This document shows positions 8,705 to 16,064 of a stretch of 64,000 nt of DNA, piece by piece (position 1 is the stretch's first letter; every line of letters begins with the position of its first letter). Under the pieces are notes generated by a model. It saw only the letters and a list, made by a program, of their open reading frames with translations, did not search any database and had not been told where the DNA came from. Both the position numbers and the translations under genes were made by a program. Source of the stretch: Actinomadura mexicana (GTDB lineage: Bacteria > Actinomycetota > Actinomycetes > Streptosporangiales > Streptosporangiaceae); NCBI RefSeq assembly GCF_900188105.1, contig NZ_FZNP01000002.1, positions 744,001-808,000 on the forward strand, written 5' to 3'.

Positions 8705-9211
8705 ATGAGCGCGACGGAGCGAGGAACGCCGGCGCAGTCCGCGACGGCCGACCGCGAGATCGTCATCTCCCGGGTCATCGACGCCCCACCAGAGCTGGTG
8801 TTCGAGGCGTTCACCGAGGTGCGGCACCTGTCGCGATGGTGGGGACCGAAGGGGTTCACCACCACCACGCGGGCGTTCGAGTTCCGCGTCGGCGGGGAGT
8901 GGGACTTCGTGATGCACGGACCGGACGGGACGGACTACACCGAGTGGATCACCTGGCGGGAGATCGCCCCGCCGGAGCGGATCGCGCTGCTGCACGGTGA
9001 GTCCCGCAGCGACCCGAACGCCTTCGAGTCGGTCCTGACGTTCGCGCCCGACGGTGCGGCGACCCGGATCGAGATGCGCACGGTGTTCCCCACCAAGCGA
9101 CTGCGCGACGAGGCGGCCGAGAAGTACCACGCGATCGAGGGCGGCCGGCAGACCCTGAGCAACCTGGCCGCCTACGTCACCGAGATCGTTCGGAAGGGGG
9201 CGGAGGGCTGA
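8705..9211 (+). CDS. SRPBCC family protein (AHSA1-like)
   Basis: The 168-residue protein starts three bases after the ArsR stop. It has the AHSA1/CalC-type START fold: EIVISRVIDAPPELVFEAFTE, then HLSRWWGPKGF, FRVGGEWDFVMHGPDG and a C-terminal helix with TLSNLAAYV. Members paired with ArsR regulators are widespread, and the ligand is unknown. Translation coupling to the regulator is likely. Confidence 0.9.
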   Translation: MSATERGTPAQSATADREIVISRVIDAPPELVFEAFTEVRHLSRWWGPKGFTTTTRAFEFRVGGEWDFVMHGPDGTDYTEWITWREIAPPERIALLHGESRSDPNAFESVLTFAPDGAATRIEMRTVFPTKRLRDEAAEKYHAIEGGRQTLSNLAAYVTEIVRKGAEG

Positions 9212-9356
9212 TGGCGGGAGAGTCTTCGGGGTCGAGGAACACAAGCCGGAGTCGTGTCTCGGCCGGTCGCCAACGATGACCCGGCGGACTGGCGATCGAA
9301 TCTGCCCGGCGTCCACACGACCGGTTTCCCAATCGCAGAACCACTAGAGGGAGTTC

Positions 9357-9962
9357 ATGGTGTCGGATACCACCTGCCATATGTCGATCTCACTGGACGG
9401 CTTCGTCGCTGGACCCGACCAGAGCCGTGAGGCCCCCCTGGGAAGGCGGGGGCGGGAGTTGCACGGCTGGCACATCGGCGACCCGCGGGCCAACGATGCG
9501 GACAGGATCGCGAACGAGTGGCTGATGCGCCCGAGGGGCGCATACGTCATGGGCCGCAACATGTTCGGCCCGATCCGCGGGGACTGGGATGAGGACTGGT
9601 CGGGCTGGTGGGGCCCCGAACCGCCCTATCACGCGCCGGTGTTCGTACTGACCCGCCACCGCCGCGATCCGATCCCGATGGACGGGGGGACGACGTTCCA
9701 CTTCGTCACCGACGGCTTCGACGCGGCATACTCCGCGGCGTGCCAGGCCGCAGGCGACAGGGGCGTGGACATCGCCGGCGGTGCCTCGACCGTCCGGCAG
9801 GCACTGGCAGCCGGGGTGATCGACGAACTCACCCTCGACATCGCGCCCGTTCTGCTCGGTTCGGGCGAGCGGATCTTCGACGGGGTCGACTTCGGTTTCG
9901 AGCCCGCCGAGGTGCTTCACTCTCCGCTGGCCACCCACATCCGCTACCGCCGTATCAGCTGA
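9357..9962 (+). CDS. dihydrofolate reductase family protein (RibD C-terminal fold)
   Basis: The product has 201 residues with an AGAGGGAG ribosome site. It begins with the family's strand and loop, CHMSISLDGFVAGPDQS. It continues with YVMGRNMFGPI (the R-N-M-F nucleotide loop) and GVDIAGGASTVRQALAAGVIDELTLDI, the NADPH-binding GGG/A-type segment of RibD_C proteins. These are distant DHFR relatives of unknown substrate. It stands alone. Confidence 0.9.
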   Translation: MVSDTTCHMSISLDGFVAGPDQSREAPLGRRGRELHGWHIGDPRANDADRIANEWLMRPRGAYVMGRNMFGPIRGDWDEDWSGWWGPEPPYHAPVFVLTRHRRDPIPMDGGTTFHFVTDGFDAAYSAACQAAGDRGVDIAGGASTVRQALAAGVIDELTLDIAPVLLGSGERIFDGVDFGFEPAEVLHSPLATHIRYRRIS

Positions 9963-10052
9963 ACCGGCTTCTGCTCCGAAGCGCTCGGCCAGGCTCGCGC
10001 CGCCTCCCCACCCGGACAACAGGAGTCGGTCCATGCGGCTGACGGCCGCCGA

Positions 10053-10334
10053 CTATTCGCCGGGACCCGACAACAGAGCACCGACCCTGATCAACGCCTC
10101 GTCCAGCGAGGCGGCGGTCTGGTCGTGGCCAGTGAGACCAGCCCCCTCGGCGGAGCCGACCGAAAATCCCCACTCCGTTCCCGCAGGGAGACCATCGATC
10201 ACGGCCACGCTCCCGTCATGCCGAAGCAAGATCGATACAGCTCCGGACGGAAACTCCTCGACGCTGACCTCTGCCGCGTTGCCGAGCAATGAACGAACAG
10301 CCCGCCTGACGGTCTCTGCTGCTGGAGTCGGCAC
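10053..10334 (-). CDS. small hypothetical protein, 93 aa
   Basis: It begins at GTG with GGAGG four bases upstream. The sequence has an N-terminal helix (AAETVRRAVRSLLG), three beta strands (VEEFPSGAVSILLRHDGSVAVIDG), an aromatic turn and a C-terminal helix (SLDEALIRVGALL), so it looks like a compact alpha/beta protein. I do not recognise the family. It lies between an unrelated reductase and the XRE-cupin regulator, and could be an immunity-type or orphan protein. Confidence 0.6.
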   Translation of the reverse strand: MPTPAAETVRRAVRSLLGNAAEVSVEEFPSGAVSILLRHDGSVAVIDGLPAGTEWGFSVGSAEGAGLTGHDQTAASLDEALIRVGALLSGPGE

Positions 10335-10454
10335 CCGGCCTCCAATCCATGAGTCAGATCACCTGAATCTCACATTCTTGCTTGAAAATAGGATCCGGCG
10401 TCTCCGACGCCCGGCCGGGCAGAGCCGGCCGGCGTCGGCCAGAGCTCCCGGTGC

Positions 10455-11027
10455 TCAGGGCAGGTGCGGATGGGGTGTCTGGGCTGCGTCCCGGTCGTCG
10501 CAGACCATGAGGAGGAGACTGGCGCGGTCCTCGCTCAGGGAGCGGCACTTGTGGGGGGTCGTGGCCTTGAAGTAGGCGGCGTCTCCCGCATCGAGCTCGA
10601 TGGTCTGGGACGGGAGAATGAGTTCGGCGCGTCCCTGGTGGACGAAGAGGAACTCCTCCCCCGGGTGGTCTCGAAAAGGAAGTGCACCGGTGTCGTGCGG
10701 CGGGTGGAGCATGAACGGCGTCATCCGCTTGGCGCTGGCGTGCAGCGCGATGCCTTCGTAGCGGGAGCCGGTCTCGTCGCCCGATGTGAGCGCCGGACGC
10801 TCTCCGGCCCGGGTGACGGTGACCTCGGTGAGTTCCGTGGCATCGGCGAAGAGCGTGTCCAGCGGGACGTCCAGGGCCTTCGCGAGGGATGCGCAGACGG
10901 CGATCGACGGGATGCTCCGGCCGCGCTCGACCTTGGAGAGGTAGCTCTTCGTGACGCCCGAGCGCTCGGCCAGTACCTCCAGCGTCATCAGCCGCTCCTT
11001 GCGCAGCTGCCGCACCCGGTTGATCAC
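10455..11027 (-). CDS. XRE family regulator with cupin sensor domain
   Basis: The start is GTG at 11025-11027, preceded by GAAGGGAAG; longer in-frame starts lack a ribosome site. Of 190 residues, about 1-58 are an XRE helix-turn-helix (VINRVRQLRKERLMTLEVLA, then GVTKSYLSKVERGRSIPS). About 110-180 are a cupin barrel (HPGEEFLFVHQGRAELIL, DAGDAAYFKATTPHK). This fold binds a small-molecule effector. It is divergent from the aldolase/DapA-like operon, which it most likely represses or activates. Confidence 0.9.
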   Translation of the reverse strand: MINRVRQLRKERLMTLEVLAERSGVTKSYLSKVERGRSIPSIAVCASLAKALDVPLDTLFADATELTEVTVTRAGERPALTSGDETGSRYEGIALHASAKRMTPFMLHPPHDTGALPFRDHPGEEFLFVHQGRAELILPSQTIELDAGDAAYFKATTPHKCRSLSEDRASLLLMVCDDRDAAQTPHPHLP

Positions 11028-11155
11028 TGAGTCTTCCCTTCGCGCGTCCTCCGGCCGGGCCGCCAGCCGGAAATCCCAGTATGTCCCTCGATCGGCCCAG
11101 GGGAGCCCCGGGCGTCCCGCGGAAGGAGCGCCCGGGCGGTCTCCCTTGCCGAGAT

Positions 11156-11183
11156 GACACAAGGTGTCCTAAAGTGAACCTTG
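11156..11183 (+). promoter_or_regulatory. putative operator between XRE-cupin gene and aldolase operon
   Basis: GACACAAGGTGTC (11156-11168) is an inverted repeat with 5-bp arms. CAAGGT (11160-11165) and ACCTTG (11178-11183) form a second, overlapping pair around an AT-richer core. It lies in the divergent intergenic region 60 bp ahead of the aldolase start, so the XRE-cupin protein is the obvious candidate ligand. Confidence 0.45.
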
Positions 11184-11244
11184 TTTCCGAGGTGCCGCCC
11201 ACGGTCACCGAGACCGGACGGGCCGGGCCCGAGATGGAGGAGGA

Positions 11245-12042
11245 ATGGCGAAGACGCTGCGGGACTCCAAAGACGTGCTCCTCGAGCGTGCCGAGCGGCA
11301 GATGGGCGACCACTTCGGCGACTCGGGGCTCACCACGCGGCAGAAGCTGGCCCTGACCTGCCGGATCGCGTTCGACGGCGGACACGACTCGGGCCTGGCC
11401 GGGCAGATCAGCGCCCGCGGGCGGGAGCCGGGCACCTACTACACCCAGCGGCTCGGTCTCGGCTTCGACGAGATCACTGAGGACAACATCCTGCTGGTGG
11501 ACGAGGACCTCCAGGTGCTGGAGGGCGACGGCATGCCCAACCCCGCGAACCGTTTCCACTCCTGGATCTACCGGGTCCGGGAGGACGTCAACTGCATCAT
11601 CCACACGCACTCGCTGCACACCGCGGCGCTCGCGATGCTGGAAGTCCCCCTCGTGGTCTCCCAGATGGACACCACTCCGCTGTACGACGACTGCGCCTTC
11701 CTCAAGGACTGGCCCGGCGTCCCGGTCGGAAACGAGGAGGGTGAGATCATCTCCGCCGCGCTGGGAGACAAGCGGGCCATCCTGCTGGCCCACCACGGAC
11801 AGCTCGTCACCGGCGCCACGATCGAGGAGGCGTGCACTCTGGCGATGCTGATCGAACGCGCCGCGCGGCTGCAGCTCCTCGCCATGGCGGCGGGCACCGT
11901 CCAGCCGCTCGACCCGGCCCTGGCCCGCGAGGCCCACGACTGGACGTCAACGGACCGGCGCAACAAGGCGAACTTCGCGTACTACGCGCGCAGAGCCCTG
12001 CGCAACCACCCCGGCTGCGTCGCGGGCGAGGTGCGGCTGTGA
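11245..12042 (+). CDS. class II aldolase/adducin family protein
   Basis: The product has 265 residues and a GGAGGAGGA ribosome site. The fold is the class II aldolase type: an acidic loop (ITEDNILLVDEDLQVLEG), then the zinc-ligand motif IIHTHSLHT near residue 113, and AHHGQLVTG near 175 as the third His. Family members cleave sugar phosphates or decarboxylate 2-keto acids. With no sugar kinase nearby the substrate is open. The DapA-like gene overlaps its stop by four bases, so the two probably act in one catabolic pathway for a keto-acid or hydroxy-acid. Confidence 0.88.
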   Translation: MAKTLRDSKDVLLERAERQMGDHFGDSGLTTRQKLALTCRIAFDGGHDSGLAGQISARGREPGTYYTQRLGLGFDEITEDNILLVDEDLQVLEGDGMPNPANRFHSWIYRVREDVNCIIHTHSLHTAALAMLEVPLVVSQMDTTPLYDDCAFLKDWPGVPVGNEEGEIISAALGDKRAILLAHHGQLVTGATIEEACTLAMLIERAARLQLLAMAAGTVQPLDPALAREAHDWTSTDRRNKANFAYYARRALRNHPGCVAGEVRL

Positions 12043-12968
12043 CGGCGAACCCGCCCCTGAGCGGGGTCATCGCCTACCCCGTCACTCCGTTCGACCGCGG
12101 CACCGGCGACGTCGACCTGGCCGCGCTGCGGCGGCTCACCGAAGAGCTGATGGACGCCGGGAGCCACGGCATCGCTCCGCTGGGCAGCACCGGCGAGGCC
12201 GCCTACCTCCGCGAGGACGAGTGGGACGCCGTCTGCGAGACCACGCTGCAGACCGTCGCGGGACGCGTCCCCACACTGGTCGGCGTCTCGCACTGGAGCA
12301 CGGACGGGGCGGTCCGCCGGGCGCGCGTGGCCGCCCGGCACGGCGCCACAGCGATCATGGTGCTTCCGCAGGTGTACTGGAAGCTGACCGAGGCCGAGCT
12401 CGGGCGGCACTTCGCCACAGTGGCGGCGGCCACCGACCTGCCGATAATGCTCTACAACAACCCGGGCACCAGCGGCACGGACCTCACCCCGGAGGCGGTG
12501 GTCGCGCTCGCCCGGCAGATCCCCAACCTCACCATGGTCAAGGAGAGCTCCGGCCACGCCGGGCGCTTCCGCGCCATCCGTGAGCTCTCGGACGGTGCGC
12601 TGTCGGTCTACAACGGGAGCAACCCGCTGGCGCTGGAGGCGTTCCGGTCCGGGGCCGCCGGGTGGTGCACCGCGGCGCCCTGCCTGGTTCCGCGCTGGTG
12701 TCTTGAGTTGCACGCCGCGGCGGCGGACGAGCGGCACGAGCGGGCCGACACGGTCCTGGCCGAACTCCTGCCGTTCCTGAAGTTCATCGTCGCCCACGGC
12801 CTCCCCCGGACGATCAAGGCCGGACTGGAGATCCAGGCCCGGGACGCCGGCCTGCCCCGGGCGCCGCTCCAGCCGCTGCCCGACGCGGAAACGAGCGAAC
12901 TGCGAAACCTGCTGGCGCGGCTCGAATCGCACCCGCTCCTGGACGACCCGGCGACCGCGTCCGCCTAG
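12039..12968 (+). CDS. dihydrodipicolinate synthase family (DapA-like) aldolase
   Basis: The GTG start overlaps the aldolase stop (GTGA). The 309 residues form a TIM-barrel class I aldolase: pyruvate-binding GSTGE (49-53), the catalytic Tyr139 in LYNNP, and the Schiff-base Lys168 in MVKESSG. The context of a class II aldolase and an XRE-cupin regulator argues for a catabolic N-acetylneuraminate-lyase/KDG-aldolase-like role rather than lysine biosynthesis. The exact substrate cannot be derived from sequence. Confidence 0.9.
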   Translation: MTANPPLSGVIAYPVTPFDRGTGDVDLAALRRLTEELMDAGSHGIAPLGSTGEAAYLREDEWDAVCETTLQTVAGRVPTLVGVSHWSTDGAVRRARVAARHGATAIMVLPQVYWKLTEAELGRHFATVAAATDLPIMLYNNPGTSGTDLTPEAVVALARQIPNLTMVKESSGHAGRFRAIRELSDGALSVYNGSNPLALEAFRSGAAGWCTAAPCLVPRWCLELHAAAADERHERADTVLAELLPFLKFIVAHGLPRTIKAGLEIQARDAGLPRAPLQPLPDAETSELRNLLARLESHPLLDDPATASA

Positions 12969-12974
12969 ACCGCC

Positions 12975-13014
12975 CCGTGCCGCTCACTCGGTGGACGAGC
13001 CGAGCGGCACGGGC
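12975..13014 (+). terminator. hairpin after the aldolase/DapA operon
   Basis: CCCGTGCCGCTC (12975-12986) pairs perfectly with GAGCGGCACGGG (13003-13014), and the loop holds a further CTCG/CGAG pair. It begins seven bases after the stop. There is no T-run, as is common for actinobacterial terminators. Confidence 0.7.
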
Positions 13015-13203
13015 CACCACTCCGAGAACGCCCTGCGCCGTCATGGCGGAGGGCGTCCTCGCGCCGGGCACACGCACGCCCCGCGCGCGGAAGGAGACCA
13101 CGCCCCCCGACCTGTCCGTCCCGGCTGACCAGGACGGCGAACGCCGCCGCGGCATCGCTGCTGCGCCGGACGCTGCGACGCCACGCGCCGGCGGGGCTCA
13201 CGA

Positions 13204-13234
13204 CTTGACCTCGACTTTGGTCGAGGTTGAAGGA
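13204..13234 (+). promoter_or_regulatory. MerR/SoxR-type promoter ahead of the monooxygenase gene
   Basis: A perfect inverted repeat, ACCTCGAC (13208-13215) and GTCGAGGT (13220-13227) around TTTG, directly follows and overlaps a -35-like TTGACC (13205-13210). This is the arrangement of MerR-family promoters, in which the dyad fills an over-long spacer. The gene it would control starts at 13293. No MerR gene is adjacent; the only one in the window is at 25816. Confidence 0.6.
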
Positions 13235-13292
13235 TCGTCAGCCCAGGGGGCCACGCCCCCGCGGCTGCCCGACCATCAGGAGCATGATCTTC

Positions 13293-13655
13293 ATGGGCAC
13301 GGATACCGGCTTCTATTCGATCATCGACTACACGGTCGACGGGATCGACACCCAGCGGGAACTCGTGGCGGCCTTCGGCGAGATCCAGGAGCGTTGGGTG
13401 CGGTTCTATCCCGGCTACCGGTCGGCCCGCTTCCACGTGAGCACTGACGGCACGCGCGTGTACAACATCGTGCACTGGGCGAGTGAGGCCGACTACCGCA
13501 ACTTCGTGGACACCTCCGACACCGAAGGCCGAATGGCCGCCATCGGCAAGGCACTGGAGGCCCTGTCGGGACGGGCCGAACCGCGCATGAGCGGGATCCC
13601 CACCTACACCGTCGTCCGAGAGGTCGGGCCAGGACCACACCCTCTGGACCCCTGA
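13293..13655 (+). CDS. small dimeric alpha-beta barrel monooxygenase-like protein
   Basis: The start ATG 13293 is preferred because AGGAG sits ten bases upstream; ATG 13284 is too close to it. The 120-residue protein has the antibiotic-biosynthesis-monooxygenase/EthD-like pattern: FYSIIDYTVDGIDTQRELV, then VRFYPGYRSARFHVSTDG, VYNIVHWASEADYRNFVD, and a short helix. Such enzymes oxidise or bind aromatic compounds without a cofactor. It is probably induced through the MerR-type promoter just upstream, and a DsbA-like gene follows 95 bp later. Confidence 0.8.
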   Translation: MGTDTGFYSIIDYTVDGIDTQRELVAAFGEIQERWVRFYPGYRSARFHVSTDGTRVYNIVHWASEADYRNFVDTSDTEGRMAAIGKALEALSGRAEPRMSGIPTYTVVREVGPGPHPLDP

Positions 13656-13750
13656 CCGGAACGGATCCCCTCAGCAAGCTGCCAACCGGAGCGCGCCTGG
13701 GCGGAGGCACTGCTCGCTTCAGGCGACCGCCGACCAGATCGAAGGATGCC

Positions 13751-14398
13751 ATGAGAGTCGAGATCTATGCCGATGTCCTGTGCCCGTGGTGCTACATCGG
13801 CAAGCGACGCCTGACCGCAGCACTGGAGGGCATCCCCGACCGCGCCGGCGTGGAGATCACCTGGCGCGGCTACGAACTGGCCCCTGAGGAGGGCCGGGAT
13901 CCCGGCCCCACGGCCGCCGAGGCAATGGTCGGATGGTGGGGTGATCAGGCACCGGCCCGGATCGCCCGGATCCAGACCCTGGGCGCCGCCGAGGGGCTGG
14001 AAATCAACCTGCATCTGGCCCGGCCGGTGAACACCTTCGACGCCCACCGGCTGTGCCGGCTGGCGGCCGGCCAGGGGCGCGCCGGCCAGATGATGGAGCG
14101 CCTCCTCGGCGCCTATCACTCCGAAGGGCTGAACGTGGCCGACCCGCGGGTCCTTCAGCGCCTGGGCGAGGAGGCCGGTCTGGCCGCCGCCCGGGTGCGC
14201 GCCGTACTCGCCGGCGACGACTACGCGGAACAGGTGCGGGCCGACCGGCGCCGCGCGGCCGAGCACGGTGTCACCGGCGTCCCCTCACTGGTGATCGACG
14301 GCGCGGCGCCGGTATCAGGAGTCCAGCCCGTCACCGCGCTGCGGCGGCTGCTGGAGCGCGGTCTCACCAACCGGCCTTCCGCGGCTTCAAGGCGGTGA
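13751..14398 (+). CDS. DsbA family oxidoreductase (FrnE-like)
   Basis: The product has 215 residues and no signal peptide, so it is cytoplasmic. The thioredoxin-fold active site CPWC is at residues 11-14 (ADVLCPWCYIGKRRL). A helical insert follows, and the cis-Pro loop VTGVPSLVID is near residue 178. This is the FrnE/2-hydroxychromene-isomerase branch of DsbA. It may share the transcript of the monooxygenase, which would give a thiol-stress or aromatic-stress unit. Confidence 0.9.
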   Translation: MRVEIYADVLCPWCYIGKRRLTAALEGIPDRAGVEITWRGYELAPEEGRDPGPTAAEAMVGWWGDQAPARIARIQTLGAAEGLEINLHLARPVNTFDAHRLCRLAAGQGRAGQMMERLLGAYHSEGLNVADPRVLQRLGEEAGLAAARVRAVLAGDDYAEQVRADRRRAAEHGVTGVPSLVIDGAAPVSGVQPVTALRRLLERGLTNRPSAASRR

Positions 14399-14489
14399 GG
14401 GCAATGCGGGCGGCGTAGGGCGGACCGCCCGGCTGGACGTTCGCGACGTGGGTCTTGGCGGTGCGGCGACCGGGCGTCGTCGCGCCGCA

Positions 14490-15200
14490 TCAGCCACCGG
14501 GATCACCGTCCCCGTTGATCGGGTGGTCCTCGGGGTCGGTACCGGTGTCGATTCGGTAGCCGACGCCGGGCACCGTGGCGATGAGCCAGGGTTCGCCGAG
14601 TCGTTTGCGCAGGGCGGAGACGGTGATGCGGACGGCGTTGGTGAACGGGTCGGCGTTGGCGTCCCAGGCCCGTTCCAGGAGCTCTTCGGCGCTGACGACC
14701 CCGCCGTCGGCGGCGACGAGGACGTCGAGCACGGCGAACTGCTTGCGGGTGAGCGCGACGTAGCGTCCGTCGCGGAAGACCTCCCGGCGGAAGGGGTCGA
14801 GCCGCAGGCCCGCGATCTCGCGGACCGGGGGCCGGGCGTGCGCGCGCCTGCGGTCCAGCGCACGCAGCCGCATGACGAGCTCCCGGAGTTCGAACGGTTT
14901 GGTGAGGTAGTCGTCGGCGCCGAGCTCGAAGCCCGATGCCTTGTCGTCGATCCGGTCGGCGGCGGTGAGCATGAGGATGGGGATGCCGCTGCCGGAGGCG
15001 ACGATCCAGCGGGCGACCTCGTCGCCGGAGGGGCCGGGGATGTCGCGGTCCAGGACCGCCAGGTCGTAGGCGTTGACGCTGAGCAGTTCCAGGGCGGAGT
15101 CGCCGTCGCCGGCGATGTCGGCGGCGATCGCCTCCAGCCGCAGACCGTCACGGACGGCTTCGGCCAGATAGGGCTCGTCCTCCACGACCAGCACGCGCAT
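14490..15200 (-). CDS. OmpR/PhoB-type response regulator, orphan
   Basis: The product has 236 residues. The receiver domain (1-118) has the acidic pocket EDE at 7-9, phospho-acceptor Asp51 (LAVLDRDIPG) and Lys101 in TKPFEL. The C-terminal winged helix (about 128-225) includes LTRKQFAVLDVLVA and GVGYRI. No histidine kinase adjoins it: downstream is the convergent DsbA gene and upstream a gene-poor gap. It resembles CutR/QseB-type regulators whose kinase normally follows, so the kinase may have been lost here. Confidence 0.92.
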   Translation of the reverse strand: MRVLVVEDEPYLAEAVRDGLRLEAIAADIAGDGDSALELLSVNAYDLAVLDRDIPGPSGDEVARWIVASGSGIPILMLTAADRIDDKASGFELGADDYLTKPFELRELVMRLRALDRRRAHARPPVREIAGLRLDPFRREVFRDGRYVALTRKQFAVLDVLVAADGGVVSAEELLERAWDANADPFTNAVRITVSALRKRLGEPWLIATVPGVGYRIDTGTDPEDHPINGDGDPGG

Positions 15201-15569
15201 ACCTGAAGGCTAGGCAGCACGGCATATCGCCGACATATGCAAACGGGCAGGCCCTGGTCCGGTGACCGTATCGCTCACCGGTCCTCAGCCGCGCAGGCCC
15301 ACCTCGTCATCGTGGGCATCGTCGCGCTGGCCAACTGGCCCGCCCACTGGCGAGACCTCCTGCGGACCCCTGCGCCGCAGCGGCCCGATCCCCACGTCCG
15401 GCCAACGAACTGAAGGATGTAGCACCTTAGGGGGCACCTGACCCGCACTGACCTGCGGCCCCGTCTCGGTCGTCCTTCCAGGGCCTACCGGGGCGGCGGA
15501 GCGCGTATCAACGCCTCGCTCTTCCCGGTAGGCCATCTGGGGGGAAGGAAGAGTAGGAAGGGCCGCGCG
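15201..15569. other. gap with a possible short gene remnant
   Basis: No intact gene. A plus-strand frame from about 15280 to 15412 encodes AQAHLVIVGIVALANWPAHW, a hydrophobic stretch like a membrane-protein end, without a start or ribosome site. It could be all that is left of a deleted neighbour. The rest shows nothing recognisable. Confidence 0.35.
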
Positions 15570-16064
15570 TCAGGTCGCCGGGAGTCTGCGGACGGCCACG
15601 CCGACGAACTGGTCGGCGCGGACGAACCCGTAGGCGCGGGAATCCCAGCTGGTGGCCGCGTTGTCGCCCAGCACGACGAGGGCGCCCGGCGGCACGGTCC
15701 TCTCCCGCGTCTCCCGCAGGCACGGCACCCGGTCCACCGGCACGGGATCACCGGCCACCGCGACCGCCCGCTTGACGTACAGGAGCCCGTCCGGGTGGTC
15801 CCGCACGACGGGAACCTCGTCGTCCGGGGCGGGGCCCGGATCATCCGGGGGCGGCGCGTCCAGCGTCGGGGGCCGGATCCGCACCACCACGATCTGGCCC
15901 GCGCGCACCCGCCGGGTCCGGCGGACGAGGAGCCGGTCGCCGGTGTGGAGCGCCGGCTCCATGCTGGGGCCGTCGACCGTGGTGACCAGGTACCGCCGGC
16001 GCACCCACGCGGTGAGGGCGCCGGCCAGCAGGAGCATGCCTCCCGCGGCGGCGAGCCACGTCAT
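15570..16064 (-). CDS. S26 signal peptidase I-like protease (peptide cluster)
   Basis: The product has 164 residues. Residues 3-20 are one membrane helix. The catalytic Ser34 lies in DGPSMEPAL and the general base Lys98 in YVKRAVAVAGD, the Ser/Lys dyad of S26 peptidases; a late box (LGDNAATSWDSRAYG) completes the fold. Its ATG overlaps the ABC exporter stop, so it is the last gene of the minus-strand operon that begins with the Cys-rich peptide. The exporter lacks its own peptidase domain, so this enzyme probably trims the peptide leader, for which the A-S-A site at residues 18-20 of the precursor fits. Confidence 0.88.
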   Translation of the reverse strand: MTWLAAAGGMLLLAGALTAWVRRRYLVTTVDGPSMEPALHTGDRLLVRRTRRVRAGQIVVVRIRPPTLDAPPPDDPGPAPDDEVPVVRDHPDGLLYVKRAVAVAGDPVPVDRVPCLRETRERTVPPGALVVLGDNAATSWDSRAYGFVRADQFVGVAVRRLPAT

